Assembly (NCBI RefSeq): GCF_900176345.1
Contig: NZ_FWXU01000024.1
Coordinates: 1 to 64,000, forward strand
Length of the DNA: 64,000 bases
Direction: 5' to 3'
From: Rhizobium sp. RU36D
GTDB lineage: Bacteria; Pseudomonadota; Alphaproteobacteria; Rhizobiales; Rhizobiaceae
This document shows positions 26,853 through 35,986 of this stretch, piece after piece (positions within the stretch are counted from its first letter, which is position 1; each line of letters starts with the position of its first letter). The notes under the pieces were generated by a model. It was not told where the DNA came from, ran no database searches, and saw nothing but the letters and a program-made list of their open reading frames with translations. The position numbers were made by a program, and so were the translations under genes.

Positions 26853-28045
26853 GTGCTCGCTCCTTCGGTGAGGCCAAGAGAGGTGAGGATTTCCCGGGTG
26901 TGTTCGCCCAGCATCGGCGGCGGGCGGTCGAACGAAAGCGGATTTTCCGCAAAGCGCATGGGACTGACGACCTGCTTCACCGAGCCGGCGAGCGGATGCG
27001 GCAGATCCCGCAGCATCTCGCGATGGCGCACCTGCGGCTCTTCGAACACCATGGGGATGGTATTGATCGGCCCGCACGGCACCTTCGCCTCGCTCAGCCG
27101 TCCGAGCCAGTGGTCCAGCGGCATCCGCGCCAATCGTTCGCAGATCATCGGGTGAAGGTTCGAAAGGTTGGTCACACGCTGCGCATTGGTGGAAAATCGC
27201 GGATCCATTGCCCATTCCGGCGCATCCAGCACCTCGGCAAAGCGGGCGAACTGTTCGTCATTGCCGATCGCGAGAACGAGATGCCCGTCAGCCACTGCAA
27301 ATACGTCCTGAGGCTGGATGTTCGGATGGCGGTTGCCGCCACGCGTCGGCGTCTTGCCGGATACGAGGTAGTTCATCGCCTGGTTCGCCAGCATGGCCAC
27401 CGAAACATCCAGCATGGCGATGTCGATGATCTCGCCCTTGCCGCTCTCTGCCCGGTTGGCAAGCGCAGCCAGCACCGCGATCGTCGTGTACATGCCGGTC
27501 ATGATGTCGATGATGGGGATGCCGACCTTCTGCGGACCGCCGCCCGGCAGGTCGTCGCGTTCCCCTGTCACACTCATCAGCCCGCCCATGGCCTGGATCA
27601 TGAAGTCGTAAGCGAGTTCCTGGCGACGAGGGCCGGTGGTGCCGAAGCCGGTGATCGAGGCATAGATGAGGCGCGGATTGACCGCCCTGAGATCGTCGGG
27701 GCCGAGGCCATAACGGGCCAGCGTGCCTGCCTTGAAGTTTTCCAGCACGATGTCGGCGGTCTTTGCCAGTTCGCGCACCACATCCTGGCCCGCGGGGGTG
27801 GCAATATCGATCTCGATGGAGCGCTTGCCACGATTGACCGACAGGTAGTAGCCGGACTCCTTCGTGGGATTGCCGTCGCTGTCCTTGAGATAAGGAGGCC
27901 CCCATTTGCGGGTGTCGTCACCTTCGCCGCTGCGCTCGACCTTGATGACATCGGCACCGAGATCGGCGAGGATCTGTCCGGACCAAGGTCCGGCCATGAT
28001 CCGGCTCAGATCGAGCACCCTGATATGGGAAAGTGGTCCGGCCAC
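26849..28045 (-). CDS. class III CoA-transferase (CaiB/BaiF family)
   Basis: 398 residues from a GTG start. Motifs are HIRVLDLSRIMAGPWSGQIL, ADLGADVIKVERSGEGDD, YYLSVNRGKRSIEID (NRGK), and the conserved catalytic Asp in GGPQKVGIPIIDIMTG. Moves CoA from an acyl-CoA to a free acid in the cytoplasm, so it can activate the acid made by the aldehyde dehydrogenases. No acyl-CoA ligase is seen in the island, consistent with transfer being the activation step. Confidence 0.9.
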   Translation of the reverse strand: MAGPLSHIRVLDLSRIMAGPWSGQILADLGADVIKVERSGEGDDTRKWGPPYLKDSDGNPTKESGYYLSVNRGKRSIEIDIATPAGQDVVRELAKTADIVLENFKAGTLARYGLGPDDLRAVNPRLIYASITGFGTTGPRRQELAYDFMIQAMGGLMSVTGERDDLPGGGPQKVGIPIIDIMTGMYTTIAVLAALANRAESGKGEIIDIAMLDVSVAMLANQAMNYLVSGKTPTRGGNRHPNIQPQDVFAVADGHLVLAIGNDEQFARFAEVLDAPEWAMDPRFSTNAQRVTNLSNLHPMICERLARMPLDHWLGRLSEAKVPCGPINTIPMVFEEPQVRHREMLRDLPHPLAGSVKQVVSPMRFAENPLSFDRPPPMLGEHTREILTSLGLTEGAST

Positions 28046-28048
28046 GGT

Positions 28049-28714
28049 TCAGTCCTTTCGAAAAGTCAGGTCCATATGCGGACCGTCATCGGCTGCGAGG
28101 TCGTTGAGGACGGCGGTCGCGGCCACGGACGGGCGTTCCGACATGGCGCCCTCGTAGGCCGCGAGCTTCGGGTGAGTCTGCCGCCATTCACTGTCCGCGA
28201 AACGGAAATCGAGCTGCCCCAGAGCACAGATAATGGCGATCTGGCCGAGGCCCACCGACGTTTCGGCAAGATGCCCCGCCTCGGTTTCCAGCAGCGCCAT
28301 CGCGGCACGTATCTTGGCGCGATGGGACATAACCACCTGGGGATCACCGCCGGCCGCCGCCTGACAGGCGATGCGCCACAAAAGCATGTTTTCGATCAAC
28401 CCGTCGCCGAGTGCCTGCCAGCGCAATTGGGTCAACCGCTCGATGCCGGTGCGTGGCAGGATGTGTTCGCCGCTTGGCGTTGCCAGCGAAAGCCAGTCAC
28501 AAATCACAGCGGAATCGAAGATCGGCGGCAGGCCGGGCACCAGAAGCGTCGGGATCTTGCCCAGCGGATTTTCCGCCATGATCGCCGGATTGGGATCACC
28601 CCGCGGCACGGCGACGGCACGGACAAGTTCGACCTCTTCGACGAGCCCGAGTTCGTGAACCACGATCATCACCTTACGGACGAATGGCGATTTGGGCGAC
28701 CAGAGCAGCTTCAT
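28049..28714 (-). CDS. glutathione S-transferase family protein
   Basis: 221 residues. N-terminal thioredoxin-like domain (LLWSPKSPFVRKVMIVVHEL with the active Ser region, ENPLGKIPTLLV, IFDSAVICDWL) and a helical C-terminal domain. The SPFVRKV Ser-type active site and NPLGK.P block are typical. May detoxify or isomerise an intermediate. Three bases separate it from the CoA-transferase and it overlaps the hydrolase by four. Confidence 0.85.
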   Translation of the reverse strand: MKLLWSPKSPFVRKVMIVVHELGLVEEVELVRAVAVPRGDPNPAIMAENPLGKIPTLLVPGLPPIFDSAVICDWLSLATPSGEHILPRTGIERLTQLRWQALGDGLIENMLLWRIACQAAAGGDPQVVMSHRAKIRAAMALLETEAGHLAETSVGLGQIAIICALGQLDFRFADSEWRQTHPKLAAYEGAMSERPSVAATAVLNDLAADDGPHMDLTFRKD

Positions 28715-29514
28715 GGACGATCCTCCGGCTCGGCGAGCAGCGCCTGCTCGAGTATGACGTTGAAGGCTTCCGGCCGCTCGAAATTCGGGATGTGCCCCGC
28801 GTCCTCGATCGTCGCAAACGTTGCTCCGGCAATCGCATCCTTCATCGCAGCCATGGTGGCCGGCATGATGCCGTCCTCCGCACCGGCAACGAGGCGCACC
28901 GGCACATCGATGCGATCAAGCACGGCCGAGAGATCATACGATCTCAGCACGCCGGCACATGCGATGAAACCCGCCGACGGCGTCGCGGCGATCATGGCAC
29001 CGAGCCGGTCGGCCATCGGCAGGCCGTGCCGCGACGGCCGCAGCCAGCGCCTTACTGTCTGCTCCGCCAGCGGGCCCATGCCCTGCTCGCGGGCAAAGGC
29101 AATGCGCTCGTCCCAGAAGGCCTGTCCGCTCGCGGCACTGCGTGCCTGGCCATCGACCAGAACCAGTCGGGCAAAAGCGTGCGGCCGCGCCGCATAGCCC
29201 GCCAGTCCGGTCGGCACCCCCATCGACAGGCCGACATAGCTGCAGCGCGTAACCGCCGCTGCGTCGATCACCGCGAGCAGGTCCTGGCCGAGTTGCTCGA
29301 AATTGAGCGTGGAGGGCGGAAGGGCCGAAGCGCCATGCCCGCGTTGGTCGTAGCGCAGCATATTGAAGCGGCCTGCGAGCGCCGCCACCTGGTCATCCCA
29401 GATCGTGAGGTCGGTCATCAGCGAATTGCCGAACACGACCCATGGAGCCTCTGCGCCGGCGAAATCGATCCGGTAGTTTAGTGTCGATCCGCCCGGAAGA
29501 ACGCAGGTTGCCAT
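28711..29514 (-). CDS. alpha/beta hydrolase (enol-lactonase-like)
   Basis: 267 residues. LRYDQRGHGASALP and YVGLSMGVPTGL hold the nucleophile (GxSxG: Ser in GLSMG), AGAEDGIMP the acid, and EDAGHIPNFERPEAFN the His. This layout resembles beta-ketoadipate enol-lactone hydrolases (PcaD), but other esters are possible. Same operon as enoyl-CoA hydratase, GST and CoA-transferase. Confidence 0.85.
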   Translation of the reverse strand: MATCVLPGGSTLNYRIDFAGAEAPWVVFGNSLMTDLTIWDDQVAALAGRFNMLRYDQRGHGASALPPSTLNFEQLGQDLLAVIDAAAVTRCSYVGLSMGVPTGLAGYAARPHAFARLVLVDGQARSAASGQAFWDERIAFAREQGMGPLAEQTVRRWLRPSRHGLPMADRLGAMIAATPSAGFIACAGVLRSYDLSAVLDRIDVPVRLVAGAEDGIMPATMAAMKDAIAGATFATIEDAGHIPNFERPEAFNVILEQALLAEPEDRP

Positions 29515-29515
29515 A

Positions 29516-30277
29516 TCAGCGCCCTACCCAGACCGGCGCACGCTTCTCGACAACGGCGCGGGTGGCCTCGCGGGCGTCCTCCGTGGTCATGAGAGCCGTG
29601 GAATAGCTCTGCTCCAGCTGGTATCCGTCTTCGGTCTGCATGAATTCGACCTTGTTCAGGGCCTCCTTGGCCACGCGCAGGCCGATCGGCGCCTTGGAGG
29701 CGATGATCTCCGCAAGGGCCCGCGCCCTGGGTGCCAGTTCCTCCTGCGACACGACTTCTTGGACGAAGCCGCATTGCAGGGCTTCGGCGGCACTGATCGG
29801 GAGGCCGGTGAAATACATGCGGCGTAGCAAGCCCTGCGGGATATGGCGCATCATATGGGCCGCGCCACCGCAGCGGCCGACATTGATCTCAGGCGTGGCG
29901 AAACGGGCATTTTCCGAGGCGATGCGAACGTCGCAGCACGAGGCCAATACGGCGCCGGCGCCAAGCGCCGGACCATTGACCGCAGCTATCACGGGCACCG
30001 GTGCATGGCGGACGGCGGCGAAACAGCGCCGGACGGTGCGCGCCCGTGCCGGATCCTGGTCGATCGTCGCTGCCAGAAACTCGTTCAGATCAAGGCCGGC
30101 GCAGAATGCCTTGCTGCCGGTTGCGGTGAAGATCACGCAATTGATGTCGCTCCAGCCACCAATCACCTCGAATGTATCGGCAATCTCGGCATAGTCGGCA
30201 ATGGTGATGGCATTGACCGGTGGCCGGTCAATGGTGATGGTCGCTATTCTGTCGCTTTTTTCGACGATAATGGCCAT
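29516..30277 (-). CDS. enoyl-CoA hydratase/isomerase
   Basis: 253 residues, crotonase fold. RPPVNAITIADYAEI, KAFCAGLDLNEFL (oxyanion-hole region), VNGPALGAGAVLASCCDVRI, FATPEINVGRCGGAAHMMRH and SKAPIGLRVAKEALNKV. Hydrates a trans-2-enoyl-CoA or acts as a related crotonase. Both FadJ and this enzyme are in one operon, so there may be two hydration steps or different chain forms. Confidence 0.88.
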   Translation of the reverse strand: MAIIVEKSDRIATITIDRPPVNAITIADYAEIADTFEVIGGWSDINCVIFTATGSKAFCAGLDLNEFLAATIDQDPARARTVRRCFAAVRHAPVPVIAAVNGPALGAGAVLASCCDVRIASENARFATPEINVGRCGGAAHMMRHIPQGLLRRMYFTGLPISAAEALQCGFVQEVVSQEELAPRARALAEIIASKAPIGLRVAKEALNKVEFMQTEDGYQLEQSYSTALMTTEDAREATRAVVEKRAPVWVGR

Positions 30278-30303
30278 TGTTCAACTCCTCATGATTGGTT
30301 CGT

Positions 30304-32337
30304 TCAGGTGAGCCCGGCAACCAGGGAGTCGACATCACCGGGCTTGAAGCCCGTGCCCTCCGCTTCCGCAACTCGCTGCAGCATGGCCTTCCGCTCCGCG
30401 GCGTTGAGATGGGCCGCCCACCAGACGGGTCCGCCGGTCCAGCGGGGAAAGCCGTAGCCGTGGATCAGGGCGACATCGATGTCGGAGGCTTGCCGTGCAA
30501 CGCCTTCCGCGAGCAACAGCGCGCCTTCATTGACCATGGCGCACAGGCAGCGCGCCCGGATCTCGTCATCGCCGATCGGGCGCGCAACGATGCCTGCTGC
30601 CGTGCGCGATGCTTCGATATGGAATTCGATAGCAGGATCTGGCTCAGCCTTGCCGGAGGCGTATGTGTAATAGCCGGCGCCCGCCTTGCGTCCCAGCCGG
30701 CCGGCTTCGCATAGCCTGTCGAGGATATCGACATATCGCATCGCCGGATCGCGTGTGGCGGCCTGGGCTTTGCGCATGCGCCAGGCAATGTCCAGACCCG
30801 AAAGGTCTGCTACGGCGAAGGGACCCATGGCCATGCCGAAATTGCGCATAGCACGATCGACCGCTTGCGGTGTCGCACCGTCCTGGACCAGAAACTCGGC
30901 ATGACGCCGATAGGCGTTGTATATGCGGTTGCCGATGAAGCCGTAGGCGTTGCGGGCGATCACCGCCTGCTTTCCGAGCCGCTTTGCTACGGCAAGCGCC
31001 GTCGCCACCGCCTTGTCGCCGGTAGAGGCACCCTTCACGATCTCCAGCAGCTTCATCACATGGGCGGGCGCGAAGAAATGCAGGCCGAGGAACCGCTTTG
31101 GATGGGGCACGTCTTCGGCCATGGCGTCAATATCGAGATAGGAGGTATTGGTGGCAATGACCGCATCCGCTGATGCAACTGTCCCCAGCCGCCTCAGCAG
31201 TTCGCGCTTCACGGTGATATCCTCGAACACCGCCTCAATGATGAGGTCGGCGGCGACCACATCGGCGAGATCGGCGGAGCCTGTGAGCGCCGCCGCCTGA
31301 CGGGCCACGCCAGCCTCATCAAGCCGCCCCCGCGCCAGATCCTCGGTTCTGAGACCCGCGATCCGGGCGGCTCCCGCGGCCAATGCTTCGTCGTCGCGCT
31401 CCACCAGCACCACCCGATAGCCGGCGGACAGGAAGGAGTGAGCAATGCCGGCGCCCATGGTGCCGCCGCCAATAACCGCAACGACCCGCACGTCGGCAGC
31501 TGCGGCATCGGCGTTATCCGGCCGAGCGGCATCGCGTTCGGCAAAGAAGGCGTGACGATAGGCGAAGGCTTCGGGCGAAACCCGGATCTCCTGGAACACG
31601 GCGCGCTCCTCGGCCAAGGCCTGCCGGAATGGTTTGTCAGCCGACATCAGCACCAGATCGGCAGCCTTGACGGCGGCGGGCCGTCCTTTGGCACGCGCCA
31701 CGACTTCAGCCCGGATCCGCAGTGCTTCCTCGCCGTCGCAAGGTGGTAGAGGCATGTCCGCGACGCGGCGCTTGCCGCCCAGCGCGCGCAGGGCAGCGAT
31801 TGCATCTTCGACCAGGTCACCTGAACTGATGGCATCGATCATGCCCAGCGACAGCGCCTCCGGCGCCTTGACCCGCCGGGCCGACACGGCCAGTTCGAGG
31901 GCCACCGGCACGCCCGTCAGCCGTGGCAGGCGCTGTGTCCCGCCGGCGCCTGGCACCAGACCCAATCCCACTTCGGGCAGGCCTACCACGGCATTGCTGT
32001 CGGCGATGCGCAGGTCGCAACCGAGGCTCAGCTCATAACCACCCCCAAGGGCCGCGCCGCGAATGGCCGCGGCAACGGGGATCGCAAGATTTTCTATGGC
32101 TTCAATCACGGCCGGCAACTGCGGGTCCGACAACGGCTTACCAAATTCACGGATATCCGAGCCGGAGATGAAGGTCTTGCCGGCACCGACCAGCACGACC
32201 CCTGCTAGGGAGGCGTCTGCAGCGATCTCGGCGAACGCGGCGATCAGCCCTTGTCGCACGGCGTGGGAACCGGCATTGACCGGGGGGTTGTCGATGGTGA
32301 CAACCGCAAACGTTCCAATTTTCCGCCGGTCTATCAA
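30304..32337 (-). CDS. FadJ-like fused enoyl-CoA hydratase/3-hydroxyacyl-CoA dehydrogenase
   Basis: About 677 residues from a TTG start (LIDRRKIG) behind AAGGACATT; the longer frame would read through the operator and is unlikely. The N-terminal half is a crotonase (SGSDIREFG, RGAALGGGYELSLGCDLRI, PEVGLGLVPGAGGTQRLPRL). The middle is a Rossmann 3-hydroxyacyl-CoA dehydrogenase (VIGGGTMGAGIAHSFLSAG, HFFAPAHVMKLLEIVKG), with two C-terminal domains. Two steps of beta-oxidation on one chain. No thiolase or acyl-CoA dehydrogenase is in the window. Leads the operon that ends with the CMD gene. Confidence 0.88.
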   Translation of the reverse strand: MIDRRKIGTFAVVTIDNPPVNAGSHAVRQGLIAAFAEIAADASLAGVVLVGAGKTFISGSDIREFGKPLSDPQLPAVIEAIENLAIPVAAAIRGAALGGGYELSLGCDLRIADSNAVVGLPEVGLGLVPGAGGTQRLPRLTGVPVALELAVSARRVKAPEALSLGMIDAISSGDLVEDAIAALRALGGKRRVADMPLPPCDGEEALRIRAEVVARAKGRPAAVKAADLVLMSADKPFRQALAEERAVFQEIRVSPEAFAYRHAFFAERDAARPDNADAAAADVRVVAVIGGGTMGAGIAHSFLSAGYRVVLVERDDEALAAGAARIAGLRTEDLARGRLDEAGVARQAAALTGSADLADVVAADLIIEAVFEDITVKRELLRRLGTVASADAVIATNTSYLDIDAMAEDVPHPKRFLGLHFFAPAHVMKLLEIVKGASTGDKAVATALAVAKRLGKQAVIARNAYGFIGNRIYNAYRRHAEFLVQDGATPQAVDRAMRNFGMAMGPFAVADLSGLDIAWRMRKAQAATRDPAMRYVDILDRLCEAGRLGRKAGAGYYTYASGKAEPDPAIEFHIEASRTAAGIVARPIGDDEIRARCLCAMVNEGALLLAEGVARQASDIDVALIHGYGFPRWTGGPVWWAAHLNAAERKAMLQRVAEAEGTGFKPGDVDSLVAGLT

Positions 32338-32360
32338 GAGCAGAATGTCCTTGTTATGAG

Positions 32361-32391
32361 AATAAGCTAGCTTTATATATTTTATTGATTT
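32361..32391. promoter_or_regulatory. shared operator in the fadJ/hydrolase divergent region (site C)
   Basis: AATAAGCTAGCTTTAT (32361-32376) has the palindromic AAGCTAGCTT core, like site B next to the HutC gene. On the minus strand it is adjacent to AAATCAATAAAATAT, a weaker match to the ATAAGTCAAT box of sites A, D and E. It lies between the divergent fadJ operon and the alpha/beta hydrolase at 32424, so it may serve both. Confidence 0.5.
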
Positions 32392-32423
32392 GCTGCCTGT
32401 CAATCACCGGAAGGGTCAACCGC

Positions 32424-33236
32424 ATGGGGACAACCAACATAAGCGAGACGGATGAACTGCGGATCGTATCGACCGCGGCCGGACAGGTGGGCTACCGCGT
32501 CGGCGGAACAGGCCCCCTGGTGCTGCTGATCGCATCGACCGGGCGCTGCTGCGAGGAACTTCGGCCGCTTGCCACCGCGCTCAAGTCGCAGGGCTTTCGC
32601 GTTGCGAGAGCCGAACCCCGCGGCATCGCACCCTCGTATGGACCGATGACGGGCGTGAGCTTCCACGATTTCGCCGCCGATTTCGCTGCCGTCCTTGCCC
32701 ATGAACTGCAAGATGGCGATCAAGCGATCGTGGCCGGCCACGCCTACGGCACGTGGATCGCCCGCACAATCGCCGCGGATTTTCCCGCACTTGTCAGCGG
32801 CGTGGTCCTGCTTGCCTCCGGCGCGAAAGCCTGGCCCGCCCATCTGAGTGCGGCCATCACCGCCATCAATGATCCCCAAACCTCCGACGACGACCGCCTC
32901 GCGGCGCTGCGGCTCGGCTTCTTCGCTGACGGTAACGATGCCAGCGAGTGGCTCGGCGGCTGGCATCCAGAGGTCGTGGCCAGCCAGCGCGCGGCGCGCG
33001 CCAACACGTCGCAGGCGGACTGGTGGGGAACCGGCGTTGCGCCAATCCTTGACCTGATGGGCGGTGTCGACCCCTTCCGCCCCAGCGGCAGCGAGGACGA
33101 GCTGGTCAGGGAATTCGGCAGCCGCGTGACGGCGGAAGCGGTTGCGCAGGCCAGCCATGCGATGCCCGCGGAAAAGCCCAGGGAGGCCGCCGAGGCCATC
33201 GCCCGTTGGTGGTGCGGCCTTAGCGTAACAGGCTAG
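32424..33236 (+). CDS. alpha/beta hydrolase-fold protein lacking the nucleophile Ser
   Basis: 270 residues from the ATG behind GGAAGGG. The fold is a standard alpha/beta hydrolase (VARAEPRGIAPSYGPM, AIVAGHAYGTWIARTIAADF, QASHAMPAEKPREAAEAIARW with a His). The nucleophile elbow reads G-H-A-Y-G, where Ser (or Cys/Asp) would be expected in the third place; the GCC codon differs from a Ser TCC codon by one base. It may be inactive as an esterase, or have another role. Faces the fadJ operon and ends 17 bases before livF on the other strand. Confidence 0.8.
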   Translation: MGTTNISETDELRIVSTAAGQVGYRVGGTGPLVLLIASTGRCCEELRPLATALKSQGFRVARAEPRGIAPSYGPMTGVSFHDFAADFAAVLAHELQDGDQAIVAGHAYGTWIARTIAADFPALVSGVVLLASGAKAWPAHLSAAITAINDPQTSDDDRLAALRLGFFADGNDASEWLGGWHPEVVASQRAARANTSQADWWGTGVAPILDLMGGVDPFRPSGSEDELVREFGSRVTAEAVAQASHAMPAEKPREAAEAIARWWCGLSVTG

Positions 33237-33253
33237 ACGAATACGGGCGGTGC

Positions 33254-33961
33254 TCAGCTGACTTCCAGCCATGTCTTGCGCACCGCCTCGTTTTCCTGGA
33301 ATTCGGAAACCGTTCCCGAAAATACGATTTCGCCGCGCCCCATGACGAACACCCGGTCGGTGAGACGCATGACCATGGCAAGCTTCTGCTCGAGCAGCAG
33401 CAGTGCCAGCCCGCGGCGCTTCATCTCCAGGATGACCTCCGCCAGAGCCTCCACCACCTTCGGCGCAAGGCCTTCGGTCGGCTCGTCGATCAGCATCACC
33501 TCGGGATTGGTCAGCAGGGTGCGGAACAGCGTCAGCATCTGTTGCTCGCCACCGGACAGGAAGCCTGCCTTGATGTTGCGTCGCTCGCGCAGCCGCGGAA
33601 ACACGTCGTAGAGTTCGTCCATGGCCCAGGCCGGACGTCCCGCCTTTGCCGGATGCATGCCAATGCGCAGGTTTTCCTCCACCGAGAGGTTGCGGAAGAT
33701 TTGCCGGTCCTCGGGCACATAGCCGATGCCGCTGCGCGAGATTTCGTGGGCAGGCATCCCGGCAAGATTGACGCCGTTCAGAACCACCTCGCCGGCCATT
33801 GGCGGCAAGAGACCCATGACCGCCTTGCAGGTTGACGAGCGACCGGAACCGTTGCGGCCGAGGATCGTGGCGATCGAACCACCAGGCACGGACAACGAAA
33901 CGCCGTTCAGAACCTTGATGTTGCCGTATGCGGCATGAAGCCCGGTGATGTTCAGCATCAA
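33254..33961 (-). CDS. livF: branched-chain-type ABC transporter ATPase (LivF), altered Walker A
   Basis: 235 residues. ABC ATPase features: GGEQQMLTLFRTLLTNPEVM (signature and spacing; the first residues read LSGGEQQ), LIDEPTEGLAPK (Walker B). The Walker A reads GRNGSGRSST where GRNGAGKTT or GRNGSGKSS is usual, so the ATP-binding Lys is replaced by Arg. It overlaps livG by four bases. Last gene of the livKHMGF operon. Confidence 0.85.
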   Translation of the reverse strand: MMLNITGLHAAYGNIKVLNGVSLSVPGGSIATILGRNGSGRSSTCKAVMGLLPPMAGEVVLNGVNLAGMPAHEISRSGIGYVPEDRQIFRNLSVEENLRIGMHPAKAGRPAWAMDELYDVFPRLRERRNIKAGFLSGGEQQMLTLFRTLLTNPEVMLIDEPTEGLAPKVVEALAEVILEMKRRGLALLLLEQKLAMVMRLTDRVFVMGRGEIVFSGTVSEFQENEAVRKTWLEVS

Positions 33962-34728
33962 TGTTCTCCCTCCCCGAGATAGGCTTCGCGAACCCTGGCA
34001 TCGGCACGGATCTCTGCCGGCGTGGCAGTCAGGAGAATGCGGCCGTTGACGAGAACCGAGACGCGGTCGGCCAGGGTAAACACCACATCCATGTCGTGCT
34101 CGACCATGACCAGCGTGCGGCCGGCCGTCATCTCGCGAATGAAGGCGATGATATGCGAGGTTTCCTCGCGTGACATACCGGCGGTCGGCTCATCCAGCAG
34201 GATGACGTCGGCGCCCGTGCCGACCGTCATGCAGATCTCCACGGCACGCTGCTCCGAATAGGCCAGTTCGCCAGCATTCGTCTCGGCCTGCCGGGTCAGT
34301 TTGGCACCGGCGATCAATTCCTCCGTCTCCCGATCGATCGCATCCCAGACGCGGCCACGGCGGAAGAAACTCCAGCGCTTGTCGAACTTCCCCATCACCG
34401 AAAGGCGGATGTTTTCACGCACCGTGAGCTTGTCGAAGATGTGGGTGATCTGGAATGAGCGGCCGAGCCCGGCTCGATTGAGCCGATGCGGCACGAGGCC
34501 GGCGACGGAGGCGCCGTTCAAGGTAATGCTGCCCGACGTCGGCGCGAAGGCACCGGAGATCAGGTTGAACAGCGTGGACTTGCCAGCGCCGTTCGGGCCG
34601 ATCAATGCGTGGCGCTCACCCCTGGCGATGTCGAGATCAATGGCCTCGAGCACATGAACCTGCCCGAAGGACTTGGCGATGGCGGATAGGCTGAGCGTTG
34701 CCGGGCCTGACATGGCTGTCGTGTTCAT
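33958..34728 (-). CDS. livG: branched-chain-type ABC transporter ATPase (LivG)
   Basis: 256 residues. Walker A GPNGAGKSTLFN, signature ELAYSEQRAVEICMTV (a loosened LSGGQ typical of LivG), Walker B VILLDEPTAGMSREE and switch His VMVEHDMDVVF. This ATPase is normal in its motifs, in contrast to LivF. Overlaps livM and livF by four bases. Confidence 0.9.
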   Translation of the reverse strand: MNTTAMSGPATLSLSAIAKSFGQVHVLEAIDLDIARGERHALIGPNGAGKSTLFNLISGAFAPTSGSITLNGASVAGLVPHRLNRAGLGRSFQITHIFDKLTVRENIRLSVMGKFDKRWSFFRRGRVWDAIDRETEELIAGAKLTRQAETNAGELAYSEQRAVEICMTVGTGADVILLDEPTAGMSREETSHIIAFIREMTAGRTLVMVEHDMDVVFTLADRVSVLVNGRILLTATPAEIRADARVREAYLGEGEH

Positions 34729-35984
34729 TTCTCTGCTCCTGCCTTGGCCGCGACGAGGTTAAAGAGCGCCGGGCGGCGAAGGCCACCTTGGGTGAGTGCA
34801 ATCCCGATCCCCCCGACAAGGGCGACAATCCCTATCAGCCAGGGCAGCGGCGATAGGGGGTCGAAGCTGAAGCCGAGCACATGCACCGGCGGCCAGGCGC
34901 CCTTGCCGGTGACGATCTGCGCCCGGTATTGCTCCGAGCAGATCTCGCCGGTAACCTCGATCAGGAAGGTGATGCCCACCAGCACGAGAGCGAAGGAGAT
35001 GAGGCCCATCAGGTCGCCCATGCCGAGCGCCGCCTTCTCGCCGGCCTTCACCGCCTTGATACGATCCATGATCGCACCGCCGATTCCCTGCGGGGCATAC
35101 ATGACGGTCACAACGAATGCGATGCCGAGATAGAGCATCCAGAAATGCGAGAAGCTCTCGCCGAAATACGCAAAGCTTGTCGTCAGCGCCGCGCCGATGA
35201 CAGGTCCTAAGAAGACGCCGGCGCCGCCGATGATGGTGTTGAGCACGACGAAGGCCGAGCCCGCGCCTTGGAATAGCACCATGGATGCAGATTCGTCCGA
35301 GACGGCGAGCAGGCCGCCGGCTAGACCGGAAACGGCAGCGGAAATGGCAAAGACCAGCGTCTTTACCCTGTGTGTATCGTAGCCGAGAAACCGAACGCGC
35401 AGTTCCTTCTCACGGATCCCTCGAACGACGAGGCCGAACGGGCTGCGCTGCAGGCCGTACAGCACCGCCATGACCACCAGCATCCATGTGAGTGTCAGCC
35501 AGTAGACCGAGTCCGTGGACTGGAAGGCGAGCGCACCCCAGTCTGACCGCATGGAACGCAGACCCGCCTCACCACCGAACAGCCCTTCCCATTTCAAGGA
35601 AATGGCCGAGACCAGTTCGGCGATCGCCACTGTGATCATGGCAAAATAGACGCCGGAGCGAATGGTGGCGAACCAGCCGGCGACCAGGCCGAAGGCAAAG
35701 CCGGTGGTCGCGCCGACCAGCGGCAGGAGCGGCGTCGGCAAGGCGGAGCCAGCCTCGATCGCGTTCATGGCATAGATCGTGGCGAAGGTGCCGATGCCAT
35801 AATAGGCTGCATGCCCGAAGGATGGCAGGCCCGTCTGCCCCCAGAGCAAATTGAAACCGAGGGCGAAGATCGAGGCGATCATGATCTTGATCGCCAGGTT
35901 CATGATGGCGAGATTGCTGAGATAGGGCAAAAGCAGCAGCAGGAGGCCCGCGACGATTGCGAGGATGTAGATCAGGGCTTTCAT
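34725..35984 (-). CDS. livM: branched-chain-type ABC permease (LivM), with extra C-terminus
   Basis: 419 residues from ATGAAAGCCC. Permease blocks: IFALGFNLLWGQTGLPSFGH, AYYGIGTFATIYAM and GLAGGLLAVSDESASMVLFQ. Most LivM are near 300-350 residues; here about 90 more follow IKAVKAG, with two added hydrophobic segments (LMGLISFALVLVGITFLIEV and PLPWLIGIVALVGGIGIALT). Starts two bases after the livH stop. Confidence 0.9.
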   Translation of the reverse strand: MKALIYILAIVAGLLLLLLPYLSNLAIMNLAIKIMIASIFALGFNLLWGQTGLPSFGHAAYYGIGTFATIYAMNAIEAGSALPTPLLPLVGATTGFAFGLVAGWFATIRSGVYFAMITVAIAELVSAISLKWEGLFGGEAGLRSMRSDWGALAFQSTDSVYWLTLTWMLVVMAVLYGLQRSPFGLVVRGIREKELRVRFLGYDTHRVKTLVFAISAAVSGLAGGLLAVSDESASMVLFQGAGSAFVVLNTIIGGAGVFLGPVIGAALTTSFAYFGESFSHFWMLYLGIAFVVTVMYAPQGIGGAIMDRIKAVKAGEKAALGMGDLMGLISFALVLVGITFLIEVTGEICSEQYRAQIVTGKGAWPPVHVLGFSFDPLSPLPWLIGIVALVGGIGIALTQGGLRRPALFNLVAAKAGAEK

Positions 35985-35986
35985 CG

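Noticed and set aside
26900-29197. A 765-codon frame on the plus strand
   Set aside because: It is antisense to the CoA-transferase, GST and hydrolase genes, all with clear motifs. It is rich in Arg, Gly and His and has no motif of its own; it is a GC-bias shadow.
32400-34007. A 535-codon frame on the minus strand
   Set aside because: It overlaps livF in another frame and lies antisense to the alpha/beta hydrolase gene at 32424. Composition is typical of a shadow frame.
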